From Deferribacteres bacterium (GTDB lineage Bacteria; Chrysiogenota; Deferribacteres; Deferribacterales; Geovibrionaceae), in NCBI GenBank assembly GCA_023395255.1, contig JAEWZN010000002.1:21255-85254 (forward strand): DNA of 64,000 bases, written 5' to 3'. Both the position numbers and the translations under genes were made by a program. Position 1 is the stretch's first letter. The number at the start of each line of letters is the position of its first letter. Of the stretch, positions 30,040 to 39,049 are shown one piece after another. Under the pieces are notes generated by a model, which saw nothing but the letters and a program-made list of their open reading frames with translations, was not told the origin of the DNA and did not search any database.

Positions 30040-31608
30040 CTATTCTGCGCCGATTCCAAGGTATGTTCTTATTTTTTCCTGCTCGAATTTTTCCTGCGAC
30101 TCAGGCTCAGGTGCAGTGACAGAGCCTATGTAAGCAGCAAGGAAGGCTATTGTCATTGAAACGATAGCAGGGTTTTTCAGCGGGAAGATAGCCTTTTCAA
30201 AGCCGAGTATGTTAACCCATATAACAGGGCTGAACAGTATGCAGACAGTGGCGGAAACCGCTCCGGCTATGATTGACCATACAGCGCCCCTTGTGGTGAA
30301 CTTTTTCCATGTGATGGAAAGAAGCAGAGCCGGGAAGTTGGCGCTTGCGGCAATGGCAAATGCCAGACCGACGAGGAACGCAACGTTCTGGTTTTTGAAA
30401 AGGATGCCGAGAGCAACAGCAGTAATGCCGAAGATAACCGTAGCTATTCTTGCAACTTTAACCTGCTCAGCTTCTGTTGCCTGACCTTTCTTGAAAACGC
30501 TCACGTATATGTCGTGGCTCATTGCGGAGGAAGCCGCAAGGGTAAGCCCCGCAACAACCGCAAGGATTGTGGCAAACGCAACAGCGGCTATGAAGCCGAG
30601 GAAAGGTTTACCGCCGAGAGCGGCAGCAAGGATGGGGGCAGCCATGTTTCCGCCCTTGTCAATGCCGAGTATGAAGTCTTTGCCGACTATTGCAGCAGCA
30701 CCGAAGCCCACTATGGGGATAACAAGGTAGAAATAGCCGATGAAGGTTGTTGCGTATGCAACTGACTTTCTTGCTTCCTTAGCATCCGGCACTGTGAAAA
30801 ATCTCATAAGAATGTGCGGCAGACCGAGAAGACCGAACATAAGCGCCAAACCGAGTGAAAGAGCCTCTAAGGGGCTGGTTACAAACCCGCCGGGTTTGAA
30901 CATGCTTTCAAATCCGTATGTGTCGCCTACTGCTGCAAAAAGTGTTCCGGGATTAAAGCCGAATTTAACAAGGACAAGTCCTGCAAGAACGGTTACGCCG
31001 AAAAGAAGAAGAACAGCTTTGATTATCTGTACCCATGTGGTTGCAAGCATGCCGCCGAAGAGAACATACAGAAGCATAACAGTACCGACGAGGATCTCCG
31101 CCAGTTCATAAGGCATGCCGAACATAAGCTGGATAAGTTTGCCCGCACCCACCATCTGCGCGATTGTGTAGCAGAGAACCACGAGGATTCCGCCCACTGC
31201 GGAGGCGATACGTATCGGACGGTTTTTAAGTCTGGATGAAACAACATCGGCGAAGGTGAATTTACCGAGGTTTCTTAAAGGCTCTGCTATAAGGAACATA
31301 AGAGCAGGCCATCCCACGAGCCAGCCGACTGCGTATATTGCGCCGTCATAACCCTGAAGGGCAACCATGCCTGAAATACCGAGGAAAGAAGCGGCGGACA
31401 TATAATCGCCGGCGAGGGCGAGGCCGTTCTGAAAACCTGTAACGCTGCGTCCTGCTGCGTAGAACTCACTTGTGGTTTTGGTTTTTTTTGCTGCCCAGTA
31501 CGTGATCATCAGCGTACCGGCAACGATTATGGCGAAGAAGAGAAGGGAAATAGGGTCTGCCTTGCCCGCCTGGAAATTTGCAAGTCTTTGAGCAATAACT
31601 TCATTCAT
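30040..31608 (-). CDS. actP: Cation/acetate symporter ActP-like
   Basis: A 522-aa sodium:solute symporter with about 13 transmembrane helices. The [38 protein letters not shown] segment is characteristic of the ActP acetate/glycolate permeases, as are the [16 protein letters not shown] loop and the SMSHDIYV-type motif ([11 protein letters not shown]). It likely imports acetate or a similar short acid with sodium or protons. It follows the DUF485 gene by 13 bases, the usual yjcH-actP order. The regulator with cNMP, CBS and nucleotidyltransferase domains at 32543 is a known neighbour type. Confidence 0.9.
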   Translation of the reverse strand: MNEVIAQRLANFQAGKADPISLLFFAIIVAGTLMITYWAAKKTKTTSEFYAAGRSVTGFQNGLALAGDYMSAASFLGISGMVALQGYDGAIYAVGWLVGWPALMFLIAEPLRNLGKFTFADVVSSRLKNRPIRIASAVGGILVVLCYTIAQMVGAGKLIQLMFGMPYELAEILVGTVMLLYVLFGGMLATTWVQIIKAVLLLFGVTVLAGLVLVKFGFNPGTLFAAVGDTYGFESMFKPGGFVTSPLEALSLGLALMFGLLGLPHILMRFFTVPDAKEARKSVAYATTFIGYFYLVIPIVGFGAAAIVGKDFILGIDKGGNMAAPILAAALGGKPFLGFIAAVAFATILAVVAGLTLAASSAMSHDIYVSVFKKGQATEAEQVKVARIATVIFGITAVALGILFKNQNVAFLVGLAFAIAASANFPALLLSITWKKFTTRGAVWSIIAGAVSATVCILFSPVIWVNILGFEKAIFPLKNPAIVSMTIAFLAAYIGSVTAPEPESQEKFEQEKIRTYLGIGAE

Positions 31609-31621
31609 AAGTGCGCCTCTC

Positions 31622-31915
31622 CTATTTCAGCATCTTTTTGAGTTCTTCGACTTCTTTGTCGTATGAGCTGTTTGCCCAGAGAACATAAATAATGGTGAGA
31701 ACCCATGCAATGAGTATTACTGCGACGAACAGTGCTATCCCAAGAGTAATGTTAGGTGCAACGAGTGTGACCATTTGTTCCTTATCCAGCGAAATAAGGA
31801 ACAGATACCCGAAATACACCACGAAGAGGATTGCCAGCATTATGTAGCTGAAAGTCCACCTCTTTCTGACGAGGGTTTTAAACCTGTCAGAATTCACGAT
31901 TTCGTGAGCGTTCAT
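31622..31915 (-). CDS. yjcH: DUF485 membrane protein (YjcH-like)
   Basis: A 97-aa protein with two transmembrane helices and the DUF485 plan: [31 protein letters not shown], then [27 protein letters not shown] and a charged tail. Members are encoded directly upstream of actP and are thought to assist the symporter. An AGGAGG ribosome-binding site precedes the ATG. It is the first gene of the two-gene acetate unit and is preceded by a long AT-rich control region. Confidence 0.9.
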   Translation of the reverse strand: MNAHEIVNSDRFKTLVRKRWTFSYIMLAILFVVYFGYLFLISLDKEQMVTLVAPNITLGIALFVAVILIAWVLTIIYVLWANSSYDKEVEELKKMLK

Positions 31916-32480
31916 AAAGACCTCCTACCTGTTTTGGAAAAAGTGTAAAAATACAAGCAGTTTTAATTATGCGGTTTAATTCATGTTTAAATCCGCGTGC
32001 GCCTTAAAGTAAAACTACTTTATATAATGTATGTATTATTAAATTATATAGACTGTATTTGTCAAGAGTATTTTATAAAGCCATATACTGGAAAATGTTA
32101 TAAGTATGTTGATATAAGGTGTAAAAAATTAATAGATCTGTATGTTTATTTAAAGTTATTTGATTAATGATTAATGAGACATTGGTATATAATTTATGAT
32201 AAATAAATATGTTCATAAATAATTTGTTTAATGGAGATGTTTATCCATGATAAAAAAATATGCATTTAAGTGAAAAGCGCAATATATAAGTAACTTATGT
32301 TCAAGAAACATGTGAAAAGACGGGTCTGTAAAACAAAAATATATTTTGTTTTAAGCAATACAATTGATAGTGTATAAATATCCTAAGAGTTTAAAAATAG
32401 TCTGTTAAAAAATGTCAGATATGTATATAATCAAAAGGAAAAGGCTTTTAAAGCCTGTTTGCGCACATGTAAAATAGCGG
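31916..32480. promoter_or_regulatory. AT-rich divergent intergenic region
   Basis: Together with the promoter at 32481 this forms a 627-base gap, clearly more AT-rich than its surroundings, between yjcH-actP (minus) and the 32543 regulator (plus). No coding frame with a ribosome-binding site was seen. Close to yjcH there is a perfect palindrome TAAAGTA (32005-32011), AAAC, TACTTTA (32016-32022), a likely operator. Many T/A tracts could bind nucleoid proteins. Confidence 0.5.
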
Positions 32481-32509
32481 TTGATTATTACGTATGTTTA
32501 TTTTGATAC
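32481..32509 (+). promoter_or_regulatory. Candidate promoter of the cNMP/CBS/NT regulator gene
   Basis: TTGATT (32481-32486), 17 bases, TGATAC (32504-32509), giving a leader of about 27 bases that includes CGGAGG. Confidence 0.5.
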
Positions 32510-32542
32510 CGCATCTGAACGGGAAATTTTTTCGGAGGCTTT

Positions 32543-34432
32543 ATGGAAATCAGTTCCATGAACGGAATGACCGACATTCTGGACAGGCTCACAAGATTTT
32601 ATGTCTTTAAAGGTATAGAATATTCCCGTCTCAGGCTTCTGCTTGAGAAAGGTGAACCTGTTTCCGTGGAACAGGGCGGTGTCATATTTAAAAAAGGCGA
32701 GTCGTACCATAAAGGTGTTTATCTTATATTTTCCGGTGAAGTGGAACTCTACGGCGATTCCGGCCTGAAAGCCGTGATCGATGCAGGTGATTTCGCAGGT
32801 CTCTCAAACTTCGTGGGCAAATCGGTTTACCATGTCAGCGCCACAGCCTCAAAGGATTCTGAGTTTATTTTCATACCGGAACTCAGCATATACAAGCTTA
32901 TGGAGGTCTCAGAGGATTTCAGGGAACGTTTCTACGGGCTTGTGACCAGAAGGATGAGCGCCATCACGGGAAAAGACACCGCAAGCATAGAATCCAGCAC
33001 ATATAAACCTGTGGGCAGTTACATGACCAGCCCTGTAATAACTGTTAAAACCGCTGATACGGTAATGGACGCGGGCAGAATCATGTCAGAGTATAATATC
33101 GGCGCTCTGGCGGTTCTGGACGACAGAGAGGCTCTGGCAGGGCTCATAACCAGCAAGCACATGGTTCACAGGTTTCTGGCAAATATAGACAGCAGCCTCA
33201 GAGCTCCGTTCGTGAAAAATTTCATGGAAAAGGAACCGCTGGTGCTTCCTGCGGAGTTTCCGCTTGCCGAAGCACTGGGGGAAATGCAGATGAAAGGGCA
33301 GGAATACGCCCTTATATCCATGAAGAATAAACCGGTGGGCATAATCTCCAATAACGACATTATGCGCACTCTGTTCAGAAATACATCAATCCACAACACA
33401 TATATAGAAGGTGTTTCCGGCCTTGAGGAGCTGCGCGCCTCGCACGCCGGGCTTTATAAAATAGCCGAAGGACTAGTGGGAAGCTCAAGGCTGACCTATG
33501 ATGTTCTGCCTGCTGTATCTGCTATACATCTTAATATTCAGAAGAAGGTCTACCGCCTCACCGCGGAGAAATTTGCCGCTGAAACCGGTTATGACATAAC
33601 AAAGGTGAAGCATTCGCTTATAATAATGGGCAGCGGCGGGCGCAGAGAGATGATGCTGGATCCCGATCAGGACAACGGTTTTATCTTTGCTGATGATGTT
33701 TCGGATGAGGACTTAGCGATGTTCCTAAAATTCGGCGAAATGTTTACGGATAACCTTGAATATGTCGGCTATAAAAAATGTCCGGGCAATGTGATGGTTA
33801 CAAATCCGGAAATGTCCATGCGGCTTTCAGAATGGAAAAATAAGGTTCGTGACTGGGTGGACGGCTCGGCGGGCAAAAGCATCCTCTGGAGCAATATAGT
33901 CTTTGATTATGACGGGTTAGCAGGGGATGAAAAGCTTGTCTGGGAACTCAGAGAATATATTAATATGAAAATATCCCAGAAGCCTATATTCCTGATATAT
34001 ATGCTGGAAAATGACTCCAACCAGCGCAGGCCCATAAACCTTTTCGGAAAATTTATCACTGAAAAGGAAGGGGAGCACGCCGGAAAGATGAATATGAAAA
34101 TAGCGGCTCTGGCTTTTATTGTGGATGTGACCCGTGCATTTACTCTGAAATGCGGTTTAAACGATCTGAACACCATAGAGCGCCTTAAACACTTGCGCCG
34201 TAAGAAGATTCTTTCTGATGAGCTTGTCTCTCAGACTCAGGATGCCTATGAGATTCTGGTGGATATAACCCTGAATGAGCAGATCAGACAGGCTCATTCA
34301 GGAGAGAGGATCAGCAAGTTTGTAAACCCGGAAAGCCTTTCCATGTACAATCAGGAGAAGCTCCGTAAGGCGCTTAATCACATGTCGAAGTACCTGTCGG
34401 TGGGGCTTAAGTATTTCAAGGGACACCCTTAA
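32543..34432 (+). CDS. cNMP-binding, CBS-pair, DUF294 nucleotidyltransferase regulator
   Basis: A 629-aa cytosolic protein with three parts. Residues 1-150 form a cyclic-nucleotide-binding-like domain (GVIFKKGESYHKGVYLIFSGEVELYG). Residues 155-280 are two CBS repeats (PVGSYMTSPVITVKTADTVMDAGRIM; VKNFMEKEPLVLPAEFPLAEAL). Residues 330-629 are a DUF294-type nucleotidyltransferase with its substrate-binding domain, including GSGGRREMMLDPDQDN, the GlnD-like metal motif. Such proteins are often encoded next to acetate permeases and are presumed to sense adenylates or second messengers. CGGAGG precedes the ATG. It is divergent from yjcH-actP across the AT-rich gap. Confidence 0.88.
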   Translation: MEISSMNGMTDILDRLTRFYVFKGIEYSRLRLLLEKGEPVSVEQGGVIFKKGESYHKGVYLIFSGEVELYGDSGLKAVIDAGDFAGLSNFVGKSVYHVSATASKDSEFIFIPELSIYKLMEVSEDFRERFYGLVTRRMSAITGKDTASIESSTYKPVGSYMTSPVITVKTADTVMDAGRIMSEYNIGALAVLDDREALAGLITSKHMVHRFLANIDSSLRAPFVKNFMEKEPLVLPAEFPLAEALGEMQMKGQEYALISMKNKPVGIISNNDIMRTLFRNTSIHNTYIEGVSGLEELRASHAGLYKIAEGLVGSSRLTYDVLPAVSAIHLNIQKKVYRLTAEKFAAETGYDITKVKHSLIIMGSGGRREMMLDPDQDNGFIFADDVSDEDLAMFLKFGEMFTDNLEYVGYKKCPGNVMVTNPEMSMRLSEWKNKVRDWVDGSAGKSILWSNIVFDYDGLAGDEKLVWELREYINMKISQKPIFLIYMLENDSNQRRPINLFGKFITEKEGEHAGKMNMKIAALAFIVDVTRAFTLKCGLNDLNTIERLKHLRRKKILSDELVSQTQDAYEILVDITLNEQIRQAHSGERISKFVNPESLSMYNQEKLRKALNHMSKYLSVGLKYFKGHP

Positions 34433-34466
34433 CTGAATTTATGAAATGAAGCATGACTTTATTTCT

Positions 34467-34530
34467 GTGATTCTGAACGCAGTGAAGAATCTATATGCTG
34501 AGACTCTTCGCTTTGCTCGGCAGGATGCAC
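34467..34530. repeat. REP-like inverted repeat pair
   Basis: A left arm starting GTGATTCTGAACGCAG and ending GAAGAATCT (34467-34492) faces an imperfect inverted arm, GAGACTCTTCGC to CAGGATGCAC (34500-34530). It belongs to the same family as 2629-2656 and the duplicated element at 8725-9169. It lies between the regulator gene and wzx and could also work as a terminator. Confidence 0.65.
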
Positions 34531-34556
34531 GGATTACTGTTATTAAGTAAGACGGA

Positions 34557-34583
34557 TTGACGGGCGTATGTTTCTGATATAAT
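34557..34583 (+). promoter_or_regulatory. Extended -10 promoter of the flippase gene (leaderless type)
   Basis: TTGACG (34557-34562), 15 bases, then a consensus TATAAT (34578-34583) preceded by TGA as an extended -10. Transcription should begin about 34590, two or three bases before the ATG at 34593. No Shine-Dalgarno is present. Confidence 0.65.
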
Positions 34584-34592
34584 CTCATTTCC

Positions 34593-35858
34593 ATGAAATC
34601 GGACATCAGGCGGATATTTTCCAACGCATCATCGCTGTTTATCCTTCAGCTTATCACATATGCCATATCCCTTGCTGCGGTTCCTTACCTTGTCCGTGTT
34701 CTGGGGCCTTCCAAATACGGGCTTGTGATATTAGCGCAGTCTGTAATAACCTATTTTATATTCCTTGCTGATTACGGCTTTGATATGTGGGGAACCATGC
34801 GCATAGCCGAAAACCAGCACGACAGCAAACGGCTGTCACAGCTCTTTCATGACGTTATGGCAGCCAAGCTTCTTCTGGGCTTTGCCGGTTTCATCATTAT
34901 CCTCATCCTAATCGCAGCAGTGGGTAAATTCAGGGAGGAATGGCGGCTTATCCTCCTGAGTTTCGGTATGATAGGCGGGCAGATTCTTATCCCTTCGTGG
35001 TTTTACAGAGGCATGGAGCGGATGAAGTTCATAGCCTTCTGCCTTGTCGCCGTGAAAACAGGCTATCTGGTTCTGGTTCTTATCATGGTGAAGACAGAGG
35101 CGGACTATGCCCTTGTGCCTCTGGCTAATTTCATCGCCTACACCCTCGCCGGCTTATACGGCCTATGGACAGTATATACAAAATTCGGTCTCAGATTCAC
35201 AGCCCCTGTACTCAGCGGAATAACCGAAGGTCTGCGGGGCGGTTTCACATACTTCGCCAAGGCAATCACGGATAACTTCGCCAAGATAACCAATACGGTC
35301 ATTCTCGGTTTCATAGCGGGGGATGCGGCTGTGGGCTTTTACGGCTCTGCCGAAAAGCTTATGGATGCCGTACGCGCCATGCTTTCCCCTGTGTTTCAGG
35401 CTATATTCCCCCATTCCCGAAAAACAGCAGCCCGCTCAAAGAAAGAATGGTTCGGCTTTATCAAAAAAGCAGGAGCCGCTGTGGCTGTTTTTGCCGCTCT
35501 TCTTTCCGCCGCAATCTTTCTTTTTTCGGATTTCGGCGTGAGGCTGGTTCTGGGCAGCGAGTTCATGGCCAGTGTGCCTGTTCTGCAAATGCTCGCGGTT
35601 TATCTTTTCTTTTTCTCGGTTAACAATATACTGGGGGTGCAGACTCTGGTATGCTTTGACAGGGGCAGGGCGTTTCTCAGCCTTACTCTGGCGGCGAAGC
35701 TTCTTGGACTTTTGCTTTCGTTTATTCTGATTCCCGTTTTTTTCGAGAAAGGCGCGGCTTTTGCCCTTGTTTCATCAGAGGCGGCCTACAGCCTTTTTCT
35801 TATCCTATATATAATAAAGAGCGGACTCCTCAGTGATGTCCGCAGGAGCGTCACTTGA
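34593..35858 (+). CDS. Wzx-like polysaccharide flippase
   Basis: A 421-aa integral membrane protein with about 12 helices, of the MOP superfamily (O-antigen/teichoic acid exporter type). The N-terminal SSLFILQLITYAISLAAVPYLVRVLGPSKYGLVILAQS is typical, as is the later AVGFYGSAEKLMDAVRAMLSPVFQAIFP. It would flip lipid-linked oligosaccharide units across the inner membrane. The start ATG 34593 has no ribosome-binding site but sits just after an extended -10 promoter, which suggests leaderless translation. The stop overlaps the next gene's TTG. Confidence 0.9.
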   Translation: MKSDIRRIFSNASSLFILQLITYAISLAAVPYLVRVLGPSKYGLVILAQSVITYFIFLADYGFDMWGTMRIAENQHDSKRLSQLFHDVMAAKLLLGFAGFIIILILIAAVGKFREEWRLILLSFGMIGGQILIPSWFYRGMERMKFIAFCLVAVKTGYLVLVLIMVKTEADYALVPLANFIAYTLAGLYGLWTVYTKFGLRFTAPVLSGITEGLRGGFTYFAKAITDNFAKITNTVILGFIAGDAAVGFYGSAEKLMDAVRAMLSPVFQAIFPHSRKTAARSKKEWFGFIKKAGAAVAVFAALLSAAIFLFSDFGVRLVLGSEFMASVPVLQMLAVYLFFFSVNNILGVQTLVCFDRGRAFLSLTLAAKLLGLLLSFILIPVFFEKGAAFALVSSEAAYSLFLILYIIKSGLLSDVRRSVT

Positions 35859-37258
35859 AAGCGGCATTTGTGAACAACCATCTCAGAACCGAAACTTTTT
35901 ACGGAATATCAGCCCACCTTGATGCGGAGTGCTACTGGATTTCCACTGGAGATCCTGACTGGGTAAGCTTTCTGGAATCAAAGAAAGTGCCGAGAGAACG
36001 TATTCTGGATCTCGCTTTTGCTTACGGTGATGAAGATACTGATCTGGACGCGGTACTTGAGATGGAGAAACACTCCGCCTTTAAAGCTTCTGCAATGATT
36101 ATGTCCGACAGGCTCCTTCGGCATAAATCAAGGGAAAAGGCATATTCGTATGTATCCTCCGTTTATAAAATGATTAAACAGTTCATTACAGATAATGATA
36201 TAGATGTTGTTTTCGGCGAATCCACATGGACAGCGGAACTTGTTGCTTCCGCAGCGGCGGAGAGGTGCGGTATACCATTCCTTACACCCGCCACAACAAG
36301 AATACCGAACGGAAGATTCACTTTTTTCAAAGGGTTCTTTCAGGATAAACTGTTTATGGAAAAGCCTGCTTTTGACTCTGATCTGGAAGCCGCCGAAGAG
36401 TTTTATGACAGGTTTGTAAATCATCGTCCTGTGCCGGATTATGCTCACATAAAGCGTGATTTTTCCCTGTTCAGCGGTGAAAATTTCCGCAAGTTCAAAA
36501 AGCACCTGACATATATGATGTTTCACAGGGATAAGGATATGACCCGTCCTGATCTGGATTATCTTTTTGATCAGCGCATTTTCCGCCGGAACAATGCAAA
36601 GAGGCTGAAAAGGCTGAGGCTGAGCAGGGATATTTCCTTTCTTAAGGGGCAGAAATACTGCGTTTATAACCTGCATATGCAGCCGGAGGCGAGTATTGAC
36701 GTTCTCGGTGCATATAATTCAGATCAGTTCCACATAATCCAGAATATTGCCCGTTCACTTCCGGCGGATGCCGTGGTGGTTGTGAAGGAGCACCCGCAGG
36801 CGGTGGGGGACAGAGTGCGTGAGTTTTACAACGCCGTGAACGACCTGCCGAACGCTGTGCTTGTGCATCCCGAATCAGATAACTGGGAACTGACTGCCGG
36901 AGCGTTTGCAGTGGTTACTGTTTCAGGCACTGCTGCTTATCAGGCCGCACTTCTGGGCACACCCTCCGTTGTTTTCTCTGATGTGTTTTTTGCCGAACTG
37001 CCCCTTGTGCACAGATGCCGCAGTCAGGAGGAACTGCCTGATGTCCTGAAAAAATGCATGGACTCGGACAGAAACCCGGACAGGGCAGCCTGCACGGTTT
37101 TTCTGGCAAAGCTGATCAAAAACTCATTTGAAGGTTCTGTCTACGGCAGAGAAGTCAGTGACGGAAATGTTCAGGAAGCCAATTTCAAAGCCGCGGCGAA
37201 AGGATTTAATTCTGTTCTCAGCTATATAAAGTCTGAAAATCCCACGGTTATCCGCTAA
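35855..37258 (+). CDS. Capsule polysaccharide biosynthesis-like glycosyltransferase
   Basis: A 467-aa protein with the two-domain outline of Capsule_synth (KpsC/KpsS-related) enzymes. VVFGESTWTAELVASAAAERCGIPFL lies in the first half. The second half has the substrate-binding strand VVVKEHPQAVGDR, AVVTVSGTAAYQAALLGTPSVVFSDVFFAELPLV. KpsC/S homologues add Kdo residues to lipid anchors of capsule; the sugar here is unknown. The start is TTG 35855, overlapping the flippase stop, so the two genes form one unit. It converges on the orphan gene at 37255 with a four-base overlap. Confidence 0.78.
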   Translation: MKAAFVNNHLRTETFYGISAHLDAECYWISTGDPDWVSFLESKKVPRERILDLAFAYGDEDTDLDAVLEMEKHSAFKASAMIMSDRLLRHKSREKAYSYVSSVYKMIKQFITDNDIDVVFGESTWTAELVASAAAERCGIPFLTPATTRIPNGRFTFFKGFFQDKLFMEKPAFDSDLEAAEEFYDRFVNHRPVPDYAHIKRDFSLFSGENFRKFKKHLTYMMFHRDKDMTRPDLDYLFDQRIFRRNNAKRLKRLRLSRDISFLKGQKYCVYNLHMQPEASIDVLGAYNSDQFHIIQNIARSLPADAVVVVKEHPQAVGDRVREFYNAVNDLPNAVLVHPESDNWELTAGAFAVVTVSGTAAYQAALLGTPSVVFSDVFFAELPLVHRCRSQEELPDVLKKCMDSDRNPDRAACTVFLAKLIKNSFEGSVYGREVSDGNVQEANFKAAAKGFNSVLSYIKSENPTVIR

Positions 37259-38118
37259 TCCTTAACCAGGTACTGCTGGTTATTGTAATAGCCTTCCAGA
37301 AACGCTGTGCGCGCCTCGTCCGGGCTGAGGTAGGTTTTGCTCACTGCCACATCCGCCGAGTATTTCAGCTTGGCGCTCATTACGTCTATGCTTTCGCTGG
37401 CCTCATCCTCAAAGCCTTTTCCGGTTATTGTGAGTTTTTTTGCGTAGTTGTCGGAGATTATGCCGCCGAGGAGCGCCTTAAGCTGAGGTGCGGACATGCT
37501 CCCCTTGGTGTTGCCCATGCTCACGGTTATATCCATCTTCAACCCTTCCAGCGTACCCATTATGGAGCCAAGCTCGCGCCCGGATTCGCTGGAGAGCACA
37601 GTGTCCACAAAGTCTGCGGTGGGTGCTTCCACACTGACTTCAAACTTTCTGAAAACTTCCCAGTTCTGAATTTTATTATACGCGTCCCCGATGAAAACCG
37701 GATCAAGGATCACAGTGTTATCATCCGCAAGCCAGCGCAGAAACTCTGTGAACGCTCCCTTGCCTGCCGTGCCGGAGGCAGTGAGGATGAGCCTCTCCTG
37801 CGGGAGAGCCAGTCCGTAGGTTATGTCTCCCAGAGTGCCGGAATTAAGGGGAACCTCGCTGAGTTCTCCGTTTCTGTCATACCAGACAGGCCAGCTTGAC
37901 TTCTCCTTGATAAGCCCGAAAAGATAGGCGGGGTAGCTGTTCACCTCGAAGGATTCGAACAGCTTGAACATTATCTCTCTGCTTTTTGTCTCGAAAAAGC
38001 CGTAGTCCATTCCGCTTTCAAACAGTGTGGAGAGTTTTTCGGAAAGGGTCATGAAAACCCCGTCCTCCTGAGATTCTATATTGAAGAAGTTTACGTTGAT
38101 CCGCTTTTTTTCAGCCAT
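37255..38118 (-). CDS. Orphan 287-aa protein
   Basis: A soluble 287-aa protein with no family that I can name. It starts MAEKKRINVNFFNIE, followed by helical parts, SYPAYLFGLIKEKSSWPVWYDRNGE, a LILTASGTAGKGAFTEFLRWLADD section and a strand-rich stretch FEVSVEAPTADFVDTVLSS. The C-terminus contains KLTITGKGFEDEASESIDVMSAKLKYSADVAV. There is no signal peptide or transmembrane helix. The layout (N-terminal strand INVNFF, a middle nucleotide-free mixed domain, a C-terminal beta region) recalls orphan proteins found in defence islands, but nothing here proves that. It is transcribed alone, divergent from the thiamine-binding protein gene. Confidence 0.6.
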   Translation of the reverse strand: MAEKKRINVNFFNIESQEDGVFMTLSEKLSTLFESGMDYGFFETKSREIMFKLFESFEVNSYPAYLFGLIKEKSSWPVWYDRNGELSEVPLNSGTLGDITYGLALPQERLILTASGTAGKGAFTEFLRWLADDNTVILDPVFIGDAYNKIQNWEVFRKFEVSVEAPTADFVDTVLSSESGRELGSIMGTLEGLKMDITVSMGNTKGSMSAPQLKALLGGIISDNYAKKLTITGKGFEDEASESIDVMSAKLKYSADVAVSKTYLSPDEARTAFLEGYYNNQQYLVKD

Positions 38119-38186
38119 TTATTTCCTCATCGCTTTAAATTAAGTTTATACTATCAGCAAAAGCATGAAAAATAAAGGAGGCGTGT

Positions 38187-38486
38187 ATGAGCGCTATGGC
38201 ATTTGTATCCATAACCCCGCTGGGCGAGGGGGAGGGCGTTTCCGAGTATGTGGCCAGAGCTGTGAGAGTGATCAAAAACAGCGGGCTTGACTGGCGGCTT
38301 ACGCCTATGGGGACAATAATCGAGGGGGAAAGTCCCGCTGCGGTTCTTGGTGTTATCAACTCCGCGGTGGAGGAACTGAGCGACTGCAGCCGTATTTCTG
38401 TTTCCATAAAGATGGACTACCGCAGAAACAGGGAGACGGGGATGAACCGCAAGGTGGAAAGCGTTATGGAAAAAATGAACCTGTAG
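38187..38486 (+). CDS. MTH1187/YqgV-family thiamine-binding protein
   Basis: A 99-aa protein of the DUF77 (MTH1187/YkoF-like) family, a ferredoxin-like fold. The pattern FVSITPLGEGEGVSEYVARAVRVIKNSGLDWRLTPMGTIIEGE, and the later ISVSIKMDYR, are the family's conserved strands. Members bind thiamine or its pyrimidine part and are cytosolic oligomers. AAAGGAGG precedes the ATG. It is monocistronic in a 470-base stretch of small genes; no thiamine synthesis gene lies nearby. Confidence 0.88.
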   Translation: MSAMAFVSITPLGEGEGVSEYVARAVRVIKNSGLDWRLTPMGTIIEGESPAAVLGVINSAVEELSDCSRISVSIKMDYRRNRETGMNRKVESVMEKMNL

Positions 38487-38627
38487 GAAAAAAAGTACCT
38501 TTTTGTTTTGAGTAAATGATCTTTACCGGGATTTTACCCTAAGCGTGCTAAGAACTGAACACCTGTTCGGAAGGCTTTTTTAAGTTATCCGGCCTGATGC
38601 CGATTGGAAAAGCAGCGGAGATGTGCC

Positions 38628-38813
38628 ATGCACCAGTCAGAGAATGACTTAATGAACGATGAATCCAGCAGCACCGCACCCATAGACAGGCTTGAAAAGG
38701 TTCTTGAAAAGTGCAGAGAGCTTGCCTCTCAGGAGCCGAACGGCTGTGCAGTGGTGAACAGGCTGGCAGAGGATCTGGAAACAGTATTAAGCAAAGCTAA
38801 AAGATTGGTTTGA
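38628..38813 (+). CDS. Small acidic helical protein (61 aa)
   Basis: A 61-aa protein, MHQSENDLMNDESSSTAPIDRLEK, then a helical region VLEKCRELASQEPNGCAVVNRLAEDLETVLSKAKRLV. It has two Cys and no signal peptide. GGAG lies nine bases before the chosen ATG. I do not recognise it. It is followed by a structured intergenic region and a gene with a sigma54-type promoter. Confidence 0.5.
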   Translation: MHQSENDLMNDESSSTAPIDRLEKVLEKCRELASQEPNGCAVVNRLAEDLETVLSKAKRLV

Positions 38814-38858
38814 AATAATTATATCTGAGCTGCTTTGTTGTGGTATTATATAGTATGA

Positions 38859-38915
38859 CGGCTTTGTGAGAAAGCCGCTGGATTGAGGGCTCCTCCGGAT
38901 TAATCCGCAGGAGCC
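38859..38915 (+). other. Two adjacent strong hairpins
   Basis: Hairpin 1: CGGCTTT (38859-38865), GTGAG, AAAGCCG (38871-38877). Hairpin 2: GGCTCCT (38888-38894) pairs with AGGAGCC (38909-38915), enclosing the palindrome CGGATTAATCCG with one C/C mismatch. No T run follows, so they are not simple terminators. They could be part of a small RNA or an mRNA end. Confidence 0.5.
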
Positions 38916-38995
38916 TTCTGCGTTATGACAGTATACATTATTCTGAGTCTGTTGCCGCAGAACCCTGAATACGGCAATTTTTTCCTGATTTTTTC

Positions 38996-39012
38996 TGGCA
39001 CGTTTCCTGCTT
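38996..39012 (+). promoter_or_regulatory. Sigma54-type promoter
   Basis: TGGCACG at 38996-39002 and CTGCT at 39007-39011. The invariant GG (38997-38998) and GC (39009-39010) are exactly ten bases apart, as required for RpoN. It lies about 40 bases before the ATG of the 39050 gene. Confidence 0.7.
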
Positions 39013-39049
39013 AAAACAGTTACAGAGATTGATAAAGGCAGGATAAGAG

